From assembly GCF_030347395.1 (NCBI RefSeq), contig NZ_CP128170.1, positions 434,001 to 498,000 on the forward strand: DNA of 64,000 nucleotides. Reading direction: 5' to 3'. Source of the DNA: Microbacterium sp. ET2. Its GTDB lineage: Bacteria; Actinomycetota; Actinomycetes; Actinomycetales; Microbacteriaceae. Positions 26,045 to 33,782 of this stretch are shown in pieces. The translations under genes were made by a program, and so were the position numbers. How positions within the stretch are numbered: the first letter of the stretch is position 1; every line of letters begins with the position of its first letter. Below the pieces are notes generated by a model. It saw only the letters and a list, made by a program, of their open reading frames with translations. It was not told the origin of the DNA and made no database searches.

Positions 26045-26916
26045 CCGGCGGGATGACGGCGCCCAAGCCCCGCCCCCGGGAGCGTGTGCTGACCATGGAG
26101 GGCATCGGCAAGCGGTTCGGCGCCGTGCGCGCCCTCAGCGATGTGGACTTCTGGGTCGACGAGGGCGAAGTCGTCGCCCTCGTCGGTGACAACGGCGCCG
26201 GCAAGTCGACGCTGGTGAAGATCCTCGCGGGTGTGTACACCGCCGATGCCGGCGTGATCGAGTTCGACGGCGCACCGGTGCGGCTCACCAGCCCCGCAGA
26301 CGCGCAGGAGCTCGGCATCGCCACGGTCTTCCAGGACCTCGCCCTGTGCGACAACCTCGACGTCGTGGCGAACCTGTGGCTCGGGCGCGAACTGGTCTCG
26401 GGACGCCGCCTGAACGAGGTGGAGATGGAGCAGCGGACCTGGACGCTGCTGCGCGAGCTCGCCGCCAAGCTCCCTTCGGTGCGGGTGCCGGTGGCCTCGC
26501 TCTCGGGCGGTCAGCGCCAGACCGTCGCGATCGCCCGTTCGCTGATCGGCGACCCGCGGGTGGTGATCCTCGACGAGCCGACGGCAGCGCTCGGCGTGGC
26601 GCAGACGGCCGAGGTGCTGAACCTCATCGAGCGGCTGCGTGAACGCGGGCACGGCGTCATCCTGATCAGTCACAACATGGCCGACGTCATGGCCGTCGCC
26701 GACCGCGCGGTCGTCCTGCGACTGGGGCGCAACAACGGCGAGTACGACGTCGCCGACATCACCACCGAGACGCTCATCTCCGCGATCACCGGGGCCACCG
26801 CCGACGCGCCGGTGCGCCCCGCGCCGGCGCCCGAGCAGGCGACTCCCGGTCGCATCATCCCCCTCCCCACCGATCGCCCCCGCCGACGTCCGCGCGCGCA
26901 GGACATCGACGGATGA
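26041..26916 (+). CDS. Sugar ABC transporter ATP-binding protein, cassette 1
   Basis: A 291-residue ATPase with one ABC domain: Walker A GDNGAGKSTLVKIL, Q-loop VFQDLALCDNL, signature SLSGGQRQTVAIARS, Walker B VVILDEPTAALGV and the switch His in LISHNM. Pentose importers of the RbsA/XylG type usually carry two fused ABC domains. The single domain here (FrcA-like) must homodimerise. A proline- and arginine-rich tail of about 40 residues follows the domain. It overlaps both neighbours by four bases, so the three-gene cassette is tightly coupled. Confidence 0.94.
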   Translation: MTGGMTAPKPRPRERVLTMEGIGKRFGAVRALSDVDFWVDEGEVVALVGDNGAGKSTLVKILAGVYTADAGVIEFDGAPVRLTSPADAQELGIATVFQDLALCDNLDVVANLWLGRELVSGRRLNEVEMEQRTWTLLRELAAKLPSVRVPVASLSGGQRQTVAIARSLIGDPRVVILDEPTAALGVAQTAEVLNLIERLRERGHGVILISHNMADVMAVADRAVVLRLGRNNGEYDVADITTETLISAITGATADAPVRPAPAPEQATPGRIIPLPTDRPRRRPRAQDIDG

Positions 26917-28094
26917 CCGCCGCCGACACATTCTCGCGCGTCGCCGCTCGCGTCCGGGAGGGCGACCTCGGTGCCCTTCCCGTGATCGTCGGGGTGGTCG
27001 TGATCTGGTCGGTGTTCCAGTCGCTCAATCCCTCCTTCCTCTCGAGCCAGAACCTGGTCAATCTCACGATGCAGTGCGCCGCCATCGGCACCATCGCGCT
27101 GGGAGTGGTGCTGGTGCTGCTCGTCGGTGAGATCGATCTCTCCGTGGGGTCGGTCTCGGGACTGGCCGCCGCGATCCTCGCCGTGACCTTCGTGCAGCTG
27201 CAGTGGGATCTGATCCTCGCGATCGCGGTCGCGGTCGGGGCCGGAGCGGCGATCGGCGCCGGATACGGGCTGCTGCTGACCCGGTTCGCCCTGCCGAGCT
27301 TCGTCATCACTCTGGCGGGCCTGTTGGGCTTCCTCGGCCTGCAGCTGTGGGTGCTCGGCGAGACCGGCTCGATCAACCTCCCCTTCGACTCCTGGCTGGT
27401 GGTGTTCGCGCAGCAGCTGTTCCTGCCCGACTGGCTGTCGTATCTGCTCGTCGCCCTCGCGGTCGTCGGGTTCGCTCTCTCGCGTGTGCGCCGCGCGCAG
27501 CGACGCGTGCTGGCCAACCTCGACAGCCAGAGCTATCGCGAGATCGCCGTGCGGACGATCATCCTCGGCGTCTTCCTCGCCGGTGCCACCTGGTATTTGA
27601 ATCTCTCGCGCGGCGTCGGGGTGATGTTCCTGTTCTTCCTCGCCCTGGTCGTCGTCATCGACATCGTGCTGCAGCAGACGCGGTGGGGCCGCGCGGTGTA
27701 CGCCGTCGGCGGGTCGAAGGAGGCCGCACGGCGCGCGGGGATCCGCGTCGGACGCATCTACGTCACGGTCTTCGCCCTATGCTCCAGTCTCGCCGCCCTC
27801 GGCGGCATCCTCGCCGCTGCGCGGCTCGCCGCGGTGAGCCAGAGTTCCGGCGGCGGGGACACGAATCTGAATGCGATCGCCGCGGCGGTCATCGGCGGGG
27901 CCAGCCTCTTCGGCGGGCGTGGTACGGCCTACTCCGCGCTCCTCGGCATCATCGTCATCCAGTCGATCTCCTCGGGTTTGACGCTGCTGACCCTGGACTC
28001 GTCGGTGCGCTACATGATCACCGGCCTCGTCCTGGTCATCGCCGTGATCATCGACTCGCTGTCTCGCCGCACCCGGGAGGCGACCGGCCGATAG
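26913..28094 (+). CDS. Sugar ABC transporter permease, cassette 1
   Basis: A 393-residue polytopic permease of the XylH/RbsC (BPD_transp_2) family, with about ten to twelve hydrophobic segments. Typical motifs are VLLVGEIDLSVGSVSGLAA in the first third and GRAVYAVGGSKEAARRAGIRV, the cytoplasmic EAA-like loop, then IGGASLFGGRGT. The length matches XylH rather than the shorter RbsC. The start overlaps the ATPase gene (ATGA). It ends the first cassette; 145 noncoding bases follow. Confidence 0.93.
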   Translation: MTAADTFSRVAARVREGDLGALPVIVGVVVIWSVFQSLNPSFLSSQNLVNLTMQCAAIGTIALGVVLVLLVGEIDLSVGSVSGLAAAILAVTFVQLQWDLILAIAVAVGAGAAIGAGYGLLLTRFALPSFVITLAGLLGFLGLQLWVLGETGSINLPFDSWLVVFAQQLFLPDWLSYLLVALAVVGFALSRVRRAQRRVLANLDSQSYREIAVRTIILGVFLAGATWYLNLSRGVGVMFLFFLALVVVIDIVLQQTRWGRAVYAVGGSKEAARRAGIRVGRIYVTVFALCSSLAALGGILAAARLAAVSQSSGGGDTNLNAIAAAVIGGASLFGGRGTAYSALLGIIVIQSISSGLTLLTLDSSVRYMITGLVLVIAVIIDSLSRRTREATGR

Positions 28095-28109
28095 CTGCCT
28101 TCATGGACC

Positions 28110-28137
28110 GAACGCATAAGCGCCGTTGCTAAAGCGT
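28110..28137. promoter_or_regulatory. Candidate operator upstream of cassette 2 (AACGC...GCGTT)
   Basis: AACGC and GCGTT face each other across an 18-base AT-richer spacer containing GTTGCTAAA, just upstream of a possible -35 TTGACG at 28150-28155. The site is in the only sizeable noncoding gap of the locus, where a ROK or LacI-type repressor would be expected. The arms are short, so this is a tentative call. Confidence 0.3.
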
Positions 28138-28149
28138 TACGTTCACTAC

Positions 28150-28179
28150 TTGACGCCAAGCCCTGCTACTCGGGATGAT
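28150..28179 (+). promoter_or_regulatory. Candidate promoter for cassette 2
   Basis: TTGACG (28150-28155) resembles a -35 element. A weak GATGAT (28174-28179) lies 18 bases on as a possible -10. About 60 bases of leader would follow, with an AAAGGTG ribosome site at 28229-28235 ahead of the ATG at 28240. Confidence 0.35.
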
Positions 28180-28239
28180 CGGTCTCGTGAGCGGCCCAAC
28201 GGGGCGTCGCGCTCACCGTTCGACGATGAAAGGTGAACA

Positions 28240-29328
28240 ATGAAGAAATCCTTCCTCTCGGCCGCGGCGGTCGCCGGCGCAGCCGTGGTGCTGCTGGCGG
28301 GCTGTTCCAGCTCGACCGGTGGCGACACCGGCGGTGGCGATGGCGGTGGCGAGTCCGGCGGCGGTGACGCCGCGGGCCGGGCCTGCGTCATCCTCCCCGA
28401 CGCGGCGTCCTCGCCCCGCTGGGAGAACTTCGACCGCAAGTACCTGCAGGAGGGCCTGGAGGCCGCCGGCTTCGAGGTCGACATCCAGAACGCCCAGGGC
28501 AACACCAACACCTACTCGACGATCGCCGATCAGCAGCTCACTCAGGGCTGCGGCGTCATGCTGCTGGTGGACTACCAGGGTGCGGCAGAGGCCGTCGCGG
28601 CGAACGCCACCGCCGAAGGCATCCCGGTGATCGCGTACGACCGTCCCTTCGAGGGCGCCGACTACTACGTCTCCTTCGACAACATGGAGGTCGGACGCCT
28701 GCAGGGTCAGACGGTGCTCGACGGCCTCGAGGCCGCCGGCAAGGACCCCGCCACCGCGACCGTCGTCTACATGGGCGGCGACCCCACCGACGGCAATGCC
28801 GCGATGTTCAAGTCCGGCGCCGTGGAGGTCATGGAGGGCGCCGGCATCACCCCGGCCGCCGAGCCCCCGGGGGTCTGGGACCAGGCTGAGTCGCAGACCA
28901 ACTTCGAGCAGGCTCTCACCTCGCTCGGCGGTCAGGTCGACGGCGTCTGGGCAGCGAACGACACCAACGCCGCCGGCGTCATCAAGGTGCTGCAGGACAA
29001 CAACCTCGAAGGCGTGGCCGTTTCCGGTCAGGACGCCAACGTCGCGGGCCTGCAGAACATCCTCCTCGGCTGGCAGACCGCCACGGTCTACAAGCCGGTG
29101 AAGGACGAGGCCGACGCGGCCGTCGAGCTCGCCGTGGCGCTGCTCAACGGCGAAGAGGTCACCGCCGATGCCGAGCTCGAAGACGGCACGCCCTACATCC
29201 AGGTCACGCCGGTCCTCGTCGGTCCGAACGAAGTCAAAGACGTCATCGCCGCCGGCGACGCCGCCTACGACGACGTCTGCACCCCCGACGTGATGGCTGC
29301 GTGCGAGGAGTTCGGCGTCACCGAGTGA
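28240..29328 (+). CDS. Sugar ABC transporter substrate-binding lipoprotein, cassette 2
   Basis: A 362-residue paralogue of the cassette 1 binding protein, XylF/ChvE-like. The lipobox is LLAGC with Cys22, followed by a Gly/Ser/Asp-rich linker of about 25 residues. The mature part has CVILPDAASSPRWENFDRKYL, VIAYDRPFEGADYYVSFDN, the central PTDGNAAMFKSGA and the tail DDVCTPDVMAAC, all matching cassette 1 in order. It has a strong ribosome site and its own upstream region, and is followed by a long stem-loop. This looks like the more highly expressed of the two binding proteins. Confidence 0.93.
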   Translation: MKKSFLSAAAVAGAAVVLLAGCSSSTGGDTGGGDGGGESGGGDAAGRACVILPDAASSPRWENFDRKYLQEGLEAAGFEVDIQNAQGNTNTYSTIADQQLTQGCGVMLLVDYQGAAEAVAANATAEGIPVIAYDRPFEGADYYVSFDNMEVGRLQGQTVLDGLEAAGKDPATATVVYMGGDPTDGNAAMFKSGAVEVMEGAGITPAAEPPGVWDQAESQTNFEQALTSLGGQVDGVWAANDTNAAGVIKVLQDNNLEGVAVSGQDANVAGLQNILLGWQTATVYKPVKDEADAAVELAVALLNGEEVTADAELEDGTPYIQVTPVLVGPNEVKDVIAAGDAAYDDVCTPDVMAACEEFGVTE

Positions 29329-29356
29329 TGCCCCGCGCGTGACAACGCGCCGAACC

Positions 29357-29389
29357 GGGGGCGCCACGGCACCGCGCCGTGGCGCCCCC
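29357..29389 (+). terminator. Strong 14-bp stem-loop between binding-protein and ATPase genes
   Basis: GGGGGCGCCACGGC pairs perfectly with GCCGTGGCGCCCCC across a five-base loop. It lies 28 bases after the cassette 2 binding-protein stop and 35 bases before the ATPase start. There is no T-run, so full termination is unlikely. Such stems after binding-protein genes usually protect the upstream mRNA or reduce readthrough, giving excess binding protein over membrane subunits. Confidence 0.6.
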
Positions 29390-29424
29390 GCCGCGCCCCT
29401 CCACCCGGTCGCAAGGAAGCGAGC

Positions 29425-30237
29425 ATGACAGACACCATCCACACCTCCACCGCCCTGGAACCCATCATCGAACTCGTCGGGGTCAAGAAGTCCTTCGGTC
29501 CCGTCAGCGTCCTCAAGGGCGTCAATCTCAAGGTCCACCCCGGCAAGGTGACCGCGCTGGTCGGCGACAATGGCGCCGGCAAGTCCACGCTGATCAAGGG
29601 TCTCGCCGGCGTGCAGCCCTACGACGAGGGCGAGGTCCTCATCGACGGACAGCACCGCGACCTCATCGCACCGCGCGACGCCTCCGGCCTCGGCATCGAG
29701 GTCGTCTATCAGGACCTCGCTCTCTGCGACAACCTCGACATCGTCCAGAACATGTTCCTCGGACGCGAGGAGCTGACCTTCGGGATGTTCGACGAGGGAC
29801 GGATGGAGAAGGAGGCGTCCGACACCCTGCGCTCCCTCTCCGTGCGGACCGTCAAGTCGGTGCGCCAGAAGGTCTCCTCGCTCTCCGGCGGGCAGCGGCA
29901 GACGGTCGCCATCGCGCGCGCGGTGCTGAAGAAGGCCCGCGTGGTCATCCTCGACGAGCCGACCGCCGCGCTCGGTGTCGCCCAGACCGAGCAGGTCCTG
30001 AACCTCGTTCAGCGCCTGGCTCAGCAGGGCGTCGCCGTCATCCTCATCAGCCACAACCTGGCGGATGTGTTCGCGGTGGCCGACGACATCGCCGTGCTCT
30101 ACCTCGGTCAGATGGTGGCGCAGATCCCCACCGGCGAGACGACCCGCGACGACGTGGTCGGCTACATCACCGGTACCAAGACCAACGGCGTCGACATCAT
30201 CGACACCACCACCCTCAGCACGGGAGGAGCCGAATGA
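29425..30237 (+). CDS. Sugar ABC transporter ATP-binding protein, cassette 2
   Basis: A 270-residue single-domain ABC ATPase paralogous to the cassette 1 ATPase: Walker A GDNGAGKSTLIKGLAG, Q-loop VVYQDLALCDNLDIVQN, signature SSLSGGQRQTVAIARA, Walker B VVILDEPTAALGV, switch LISHNL. The Pro/Arg-rich tail of the first copy is missing. An AAGGAAG ribosome site precedes the ATG. It overlaps the permease start by four bases. Because each cassette has its own ATPase and permease, the two importers probably work independently rather than sharing subunits. Confidence 0.94.
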   Translation: MTDTIHTSTALEPIIELVGVKKSFGPVSVLKGVNLKVHPGKVTALVGDNGAGKSTLIKGLAGVQPYDEGEVLIDGQHRDLIAPRDASGLGIEVVYQDLALCDNLDIVQNMFLGREELTFGMFDEGRMEKEASDTLRSLSVRTVKSVRQKVSSLSGGQRQTVAIARAVLKKARVVILDEPTAALGVAQTEQVLNLVQRLAQQGVAVILISHNLADVFAVADDIAVLYLGQMVAQIPTGETTRDDVVGYITGTKTNGVDIIDTTTLSTGGAE

Positions 30238-31505
30238 GCAGCAACGCGACACGAACCGAAGCGGCACCCGATCCGGTGACCAGCGACCTCATCGGCAGCG
30301 GCGTCGAGGGCGGGCTGATGGACCAGGTCCGCGCCTGGGTCCAGCGCGTCCGCGGTGGCGACATGGGCGCCCTCCCCGCCATCGGCGGGCTGCTGGTCCT
30401 CGCCGTGCTGTTCTCCACCCTGAGCCCGTTCTTCCTCACCGAGCGCAACTTCGCCAACCTGCTGAACCAGGCGGCGACCCTCGTCGTCCTCGGCATGGCG
30501 CTCGTCTTCGTCCTGCTCCTCGGCGAGATCGACCTGTCGGCCGGCGTCACCGGCGGCGTCGGGATGGCTCTCTTCGTCGTGCTCACCGCGCAGTTCGGCC
30601 TGCCCTGGCCGCTGGCGCTCCTCATCGGATTCGGATTCGGTTTCCTCACCGGGGCGTTCATCGGGTTCTTCGTCGCGAGGGTGGGGATACCCTCCTTCGT
30701 CGTCACCCTGGGGCTGTTCCTCGGCTTCCAGGGTCTCGCCCTCACCGTCATCGGACCCGGCGGACTGTACCGCGTCGAGGTGCCCGAGCTCCTGGCGCTG
30801 CAGAACGGCAATCTGCCGGTCTGGGGCGGCTGGGCGATGCTGGTGGTGATGCTGCTCATCTCCGCGGCGACGAGCTTCTGGGATCGCAACCGCCGCGCTC
30901 GCGCCGGGGTGCCCAACCGAGCTCTGTCGCTGGTGTGGATCAAGCTCGCCGCGATCGCCGTCATCGGCGGAGTGGTGGTGTACGTCCTCAACCAGAACCG
31001 CGGCCAGTCGGTCGTGGCGGTGGAGGGCGTCCCGATCATCGTGCCCGTCGTGCTGACGATCCTGTGGATCGGAACGCTGGTGCTCGACCGCACGAAGTTC
31101 GGCCGCTACATCTACGCCATCGGCGGCAACGCCGAGGCCGCACGTCGCTCGGGCGTGAAGGTGCGCTGGGTCAAGTGGTGGGCCTTCGTGATCTGCTCGA
31201 GTCTCGCCGTGGCCTCCGCCCTCCTCGCGGTGACCCGTGTCGGCTCGGTGGACGCCACGGTCGGTCGAGACATCGTGCTCAGCGGCGTCGCTGCGGCGGT
31301 CGTGGGTGGTGTCAGCCTCTTCGGCGGACGCGGGCGCCTGGTCCACGCGGCCATCGGTGCGCTCGTCATCGCCGTCATCACGAACGGCCTGGGGCTGCTG
31401 AACCTGCCCGCGGGCGTGAACCTGCTCGTCACCGGCGGCGTGCTGATCCTCGCCGCGACGGTCGACGCGCTCTCGCGGCTGAGGTCGGGCGGCATACGGA
31501 TCTGA
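30234..31505 (+). CDS. Sugar ABC transporter permease, cassette 2
   Basis: A 423-residue XylH-like permease, paralogue of the cassette 1 permease. A hydrophilic N-terminal tail of about 40 residues precedes the first helix. Motifs: FVLLLGEIDLSAGVTGGVG, the cytoplasmic loop GRYIYAIGGNAEAARRSGVKV and GGVSLFGGRGR. The ATG at 30234 overlaps the ATPase stop (ATGA); longer in-frame starts lie within the ATPase gene. It ends the locus and converges with the sirtuin gene. Confidence 0.93.
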   Translation: MSSNATRTEAAPDPVTSDLIGSGVEGGLMDQVRAWVQRVRGGDMGALPAIGGLLVLAVLFSTLSPFFLTERNFANLLNQAATLVVLGMALVFVLLLGEIDLSAGVTGGVGMALFVVLTAQFGLPWPLALLIGFGFGFLTGAFIGFFVARVGIPSFVVTLGLFLGFQGLALTVIGPGGLYRVEVPELLALQNGNLPVWGGWAMLVVMLLISAATSFWDRNRRARAGVPNRALSLVWIKLAAIAVIGGVVVYVLNQNRGQSVVAVEGVPIIVPVVLTILWIGTLVLDRTKFGRYIYAIGGNAEAARRSGVKVRWVKWWAFVICSSLAVASALLAVTRVGSVDATVGRDIVLSGVAAAVVGGVSLFGGRGRLVHAAIGALVIAVITNGLGLLNLPAGVNLLVTGGVLILAATVDALSRLRSGGIRI

Positions 31506-31509
31506 CTCC

Positions 31510-31552
31510 GGGGTGGGTGCGCCCCGGCACGAGACCGCGGCGCACTCACCCC
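31510..31552. terminator. 13-bp stem-loop between convergent permease and sirtuin genes
   Basis: GGGGTGGGTGCGC pairs with GCGCACTCACCCC (one G-T wobble) across a 17-base loop. The plus-strand side starts just after the permease stop; the other arm covers the sirtuin stop codon. No long T-run is present, so it may be a bidirectional terminator of the weak actinobacterial type. Confidence 0.45.
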
Positions 31553-32247
31553 TTCGTCAGCACCTCCGACACCCACGCGGGCACCACCTGCGACGCGGGC
31601 CCCGCGCGCACCTCGTCGAACGGGACGGCGGCATCGCTCGGCACGAGGTTGAGCTCGACGGTGCGGGCCCCCAGCGCCGAGGCGAAGGCGACGTATCCCG
31701 CGGCCGGATACACACTCCCCGAGGTCCCGATGGAGACGAACACGTCCGCGGTGACGAGCGCCCGCTCGATCCGGTCGAGCTCGTAGGGCATCTCGCCGAA
31801 CCACACCACGTCGGGGCGGAGCGCCCGCGCCCCGCAGAGCGGACACGCCGGTCGACCTTCGAGTTCGTCGACGATGACCGACACCCCGCCGCACGCGGTG
31901 CACAGCGCGTTCGTGAGCGTGCCGTGCATGTGCACGAGCCGCGTCGTGCCGGCGCGCTCGTGCAGGTCGTCGACGTTCTGCGTGACGACGAGCAGGTCAT
32001 CGCCGATCGCCGCTTCCAGCTCGGTCAGGGCGCGATGACCCGCATGGGGCAGAGCGGATGCCACGGCGCGGCGACGCGCGTCGTAGAAGCGCAGCACCGT
32101 GTCGGGATCACGGTCGAACGCCTCCGGCGTCGCGACATCCTCCACCCGATGCCCCTCCCACAGCCCGTCGGCGTCGCGGAACGTCGGCACGCCGCTTTCG
32201 GCGGAGATCCCCGCACCGGTGAGGACGACGACGCGCACGTCAGCCAC
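31546..32247 (-). CDS. cobB: NAD-dependent protein deacylase (sirtuin)
   Basis: A 233-residue class III sirtuin that removes acyl groups from lysines using NAD. Seen: VVLTGAGISAESGVPTFRD (NAD-binding GAGxS and the FRD), TQNVDDLHERAG with the catalytic-His region LVHMHGTL, and zinc cysteines as CTACGG and CPLCGA. VVWFGEMPY and SIGTSGSVYPA follow. Tyr and Arg positions typical of desuccinylases were not checked residue by residue, so acyl preference is left open. The start overlaps the end of the DNA ligase gene by eight bases, so the two are cotranscribed. Confidence 0.94.
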   Translation of the reverse strand: MADVRVVVLTGAGISAESGVPTFRDADGLWEGHRVEDVATPEAFDRDPDTVLRFYDARRRAVASALPHAGHRALTELEAAIGDDLLVVTQNVDDLHERAGTTRLVHMHGTLTNALCTACGGVSVIVDELEGRPACPLCGARALRPDVVWFGEMPYELDRIERALVTADVFVSIGTSGSVYPAAGYVAFASALGARTVELNLVPSDAAVPFDEVRAGPASQVVPAWVSEVLTKG

Positions 32248-33760
32248 GCAGCAGCGCGCGCAGCACGTCGATGGTGTCAGCCTCGGCCGCCGTCTTGTCG
32301 GGGCGATAGCCCTTCACCCGCGCGAAGCGGAGGGCGACGCCGCCGGGGTATCGGGCCGAGCGCTGCACACCGTCGATGGCGATCTCGACGACGGTCTCGG
32401 GTCGCACGTGCACCGTGTTCGACGACTGCGCGGTCGCGATAGTCGGGAAGTGGGCGGTCTGCCAGGCGAGAAGCTGATCGGTCAGCCCCTTGAAGGTCTT
32501 GCCGACCATGACGAACCCGCCGACCGGTCCGAAGGCGCCTTCGGGGTCGCGGGCGCCGAGGTGCAGGTTCGACAGCTGACCGCTGCGGCGCCCCGATCCC
32601 TCTTCGACGGCGAGCACCACGAGGTCGAAGGTGAGCACCGGCTTGACCTTCAGCCAGCTCTTCCCGCGCCGTCCCGCCTGATAGGGCGCATCGACGCCCT
32701 TGACCATCACGCCCTCGTGGCCGGCGGCGAGGGCTGCGCGGGCCGTCTGCTCGGCGACATCCGGATCAGCGGTGCGCACCGCAGGCACCCGCCACTCCCC
32801 CGCCACGCGATCCAGTTCCGCCTGCCGGACGTGCAGCGGTTCGTCCAGCAGGTCACGGCCGTCGAGGTGCAGCAGGTCGAAGAACCAGGGACGCAGCGCC
32901 ACGGCCGTCGCGGCCTCGGAACCGAACCGCGACATCGTCTCCTGGAAAGCGCGCGGAGCGCCGTCCTCATCGAGTGCGAGCGTCTCTCCGTCGAAGATCG
33001 CCGTCTCCACCGGCAGGGCGCGCACCGTCTCGACGATCTCGGGGAGGCGGTGGGTCACGTCTGCCAGAGTGCGGGTGAAGACGCGCACCTCGTCGCCGGT
33101 GCGGTGCACCTGGATGCGGGCACCGTCCAGCTTGTACTCCACCGACGAGTCCCCGGTCGCCGCCACCGCCTCGCCCGCGGACGACGCGGTCGCTGCGAGC
33201 ATGGGGAGCACGGCGCGACCGACGACGAGTCCGACCTCGTCCAGCGCGGCGGAGCTGTCGAACAGCGCCACCGACGCCGCTGCACCGACGTCACCCGACA
33301 GCATCGCGGCGCGCCGCACCGATGGGGTCGGGCGGTCGGCGGCCACCGCGATCGCGTCGAGGAGCACCCCCTCCAGCGCGCCGGTGCGCAGCTCGCCGAG
33401 GATCACACGGGTGAGGAAGTCCCATTCTGTGGCCGTCGCCGCGTGGGCCAGAGCGTCGAGCTCGGCCTGTCGGCGCGCGGTCGAGCCGGTTCCGACGGCG
33501 ACGGCGAGTCGCTCGAACGCCGCGTCGACGTCGAGGACGCCGAGGGTGGCCACCTCGGCGTGGTCGCGCTCGGCGGCGAGGGTGCGCCATCCCACTCCCA
33601 GCCGGCCCTGCCGGGGCTTGGCCAACAGGAATCCCACGGTGATCGGGACTTCCTGCCGGGCGAGAGAGCTCAGCACCTGAGCGAGAGCGGCGATCTTCGC
33701 CTTCCGCGACGACGTCCGAGAGACGCCGTCCGTGGCATCGACGACTTCTCGAAGGAGCAT
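32240..33760 (-). CDS. ATP-dependent DNA ligase (LigB type)
   Basis: A 506-residue ATP-dependent DNA ligase, close in length to mycobacterial LigB. An N-terminal DNA-binding domain of about 200 residues precedes the adenylation domain with KLDGARIQVHR (KxDGxR, nucleophilic Lys near residue 210), FDGETLAL (motif III) and GHEGVMVKG (motif IV). SWLKVKPVLTFDLVVLA (motif V) follows, then an OB-fold with ALRFARVKGYRPDK. Bacteria replicate with the NAD ligase LigA; these extra enzymes serve repair and are often dispensable. The ATG lies seven bases after CAGAAT, a plausible leaderless promoter. Confidence 0.94.
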   Translation of the reverse strand: MLLREVVDATDGVSRTSSRKAKIAALAQVLSSLARQEVPITVGFLLAKPRQGRLGVGWRTLAAERDHAEVATLGVLDVDAAFERLAVAVGTGSTARRQAELDALAHAATATEWDFLTRVILGELRTGALEGVLLDAIAVAADRPTPSVRRAAMLSGDVGAAASVALFDSSAALDEVGLVVGRAVLPMLAATASSAGEAVAATGDSSVEYKLDGARIQVHRTGDEVRVFTRTLADVTHRLPEIVETVRALPVETAIFDGETLALDEDGAPRAFQETMSRFGSEAATAVALRPWFFDLLHLDGRDLLDEPLHVRQAELDRVAGEWRVPAVRTADPDVAEQTARAALAAGHEGVMVKGVDAPYQAGRRGKSWLKVKPVLTFDLVVLAVEEGSGRRSGQLSNLHLGARDPEGAFGPVGGFVMVGKTFKGLTDQLLAWQTAHFPTIATAQSSNTVHVRPETVVEIAIDGVQRSARYPGGVALRFARVKGYRPDKTAAEADTIDVLRALLRG

Positions 33761-33767
33761 GAGCGCG

Positions 33768-33773
33768 ATTCTG
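33768..33773 (-). promoter_or_regulatory. -10 hexamer for the ligase-sirtuin unit (CAGAAT)
   Basis: On the minus strand CAGAAT ends seven bases before the ligase ATG at 33760, inside the short gap after the flavin oxidoreductase stop. Confidence 0.45.
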
Positions 33774-33782
33774 CCACGCGCG

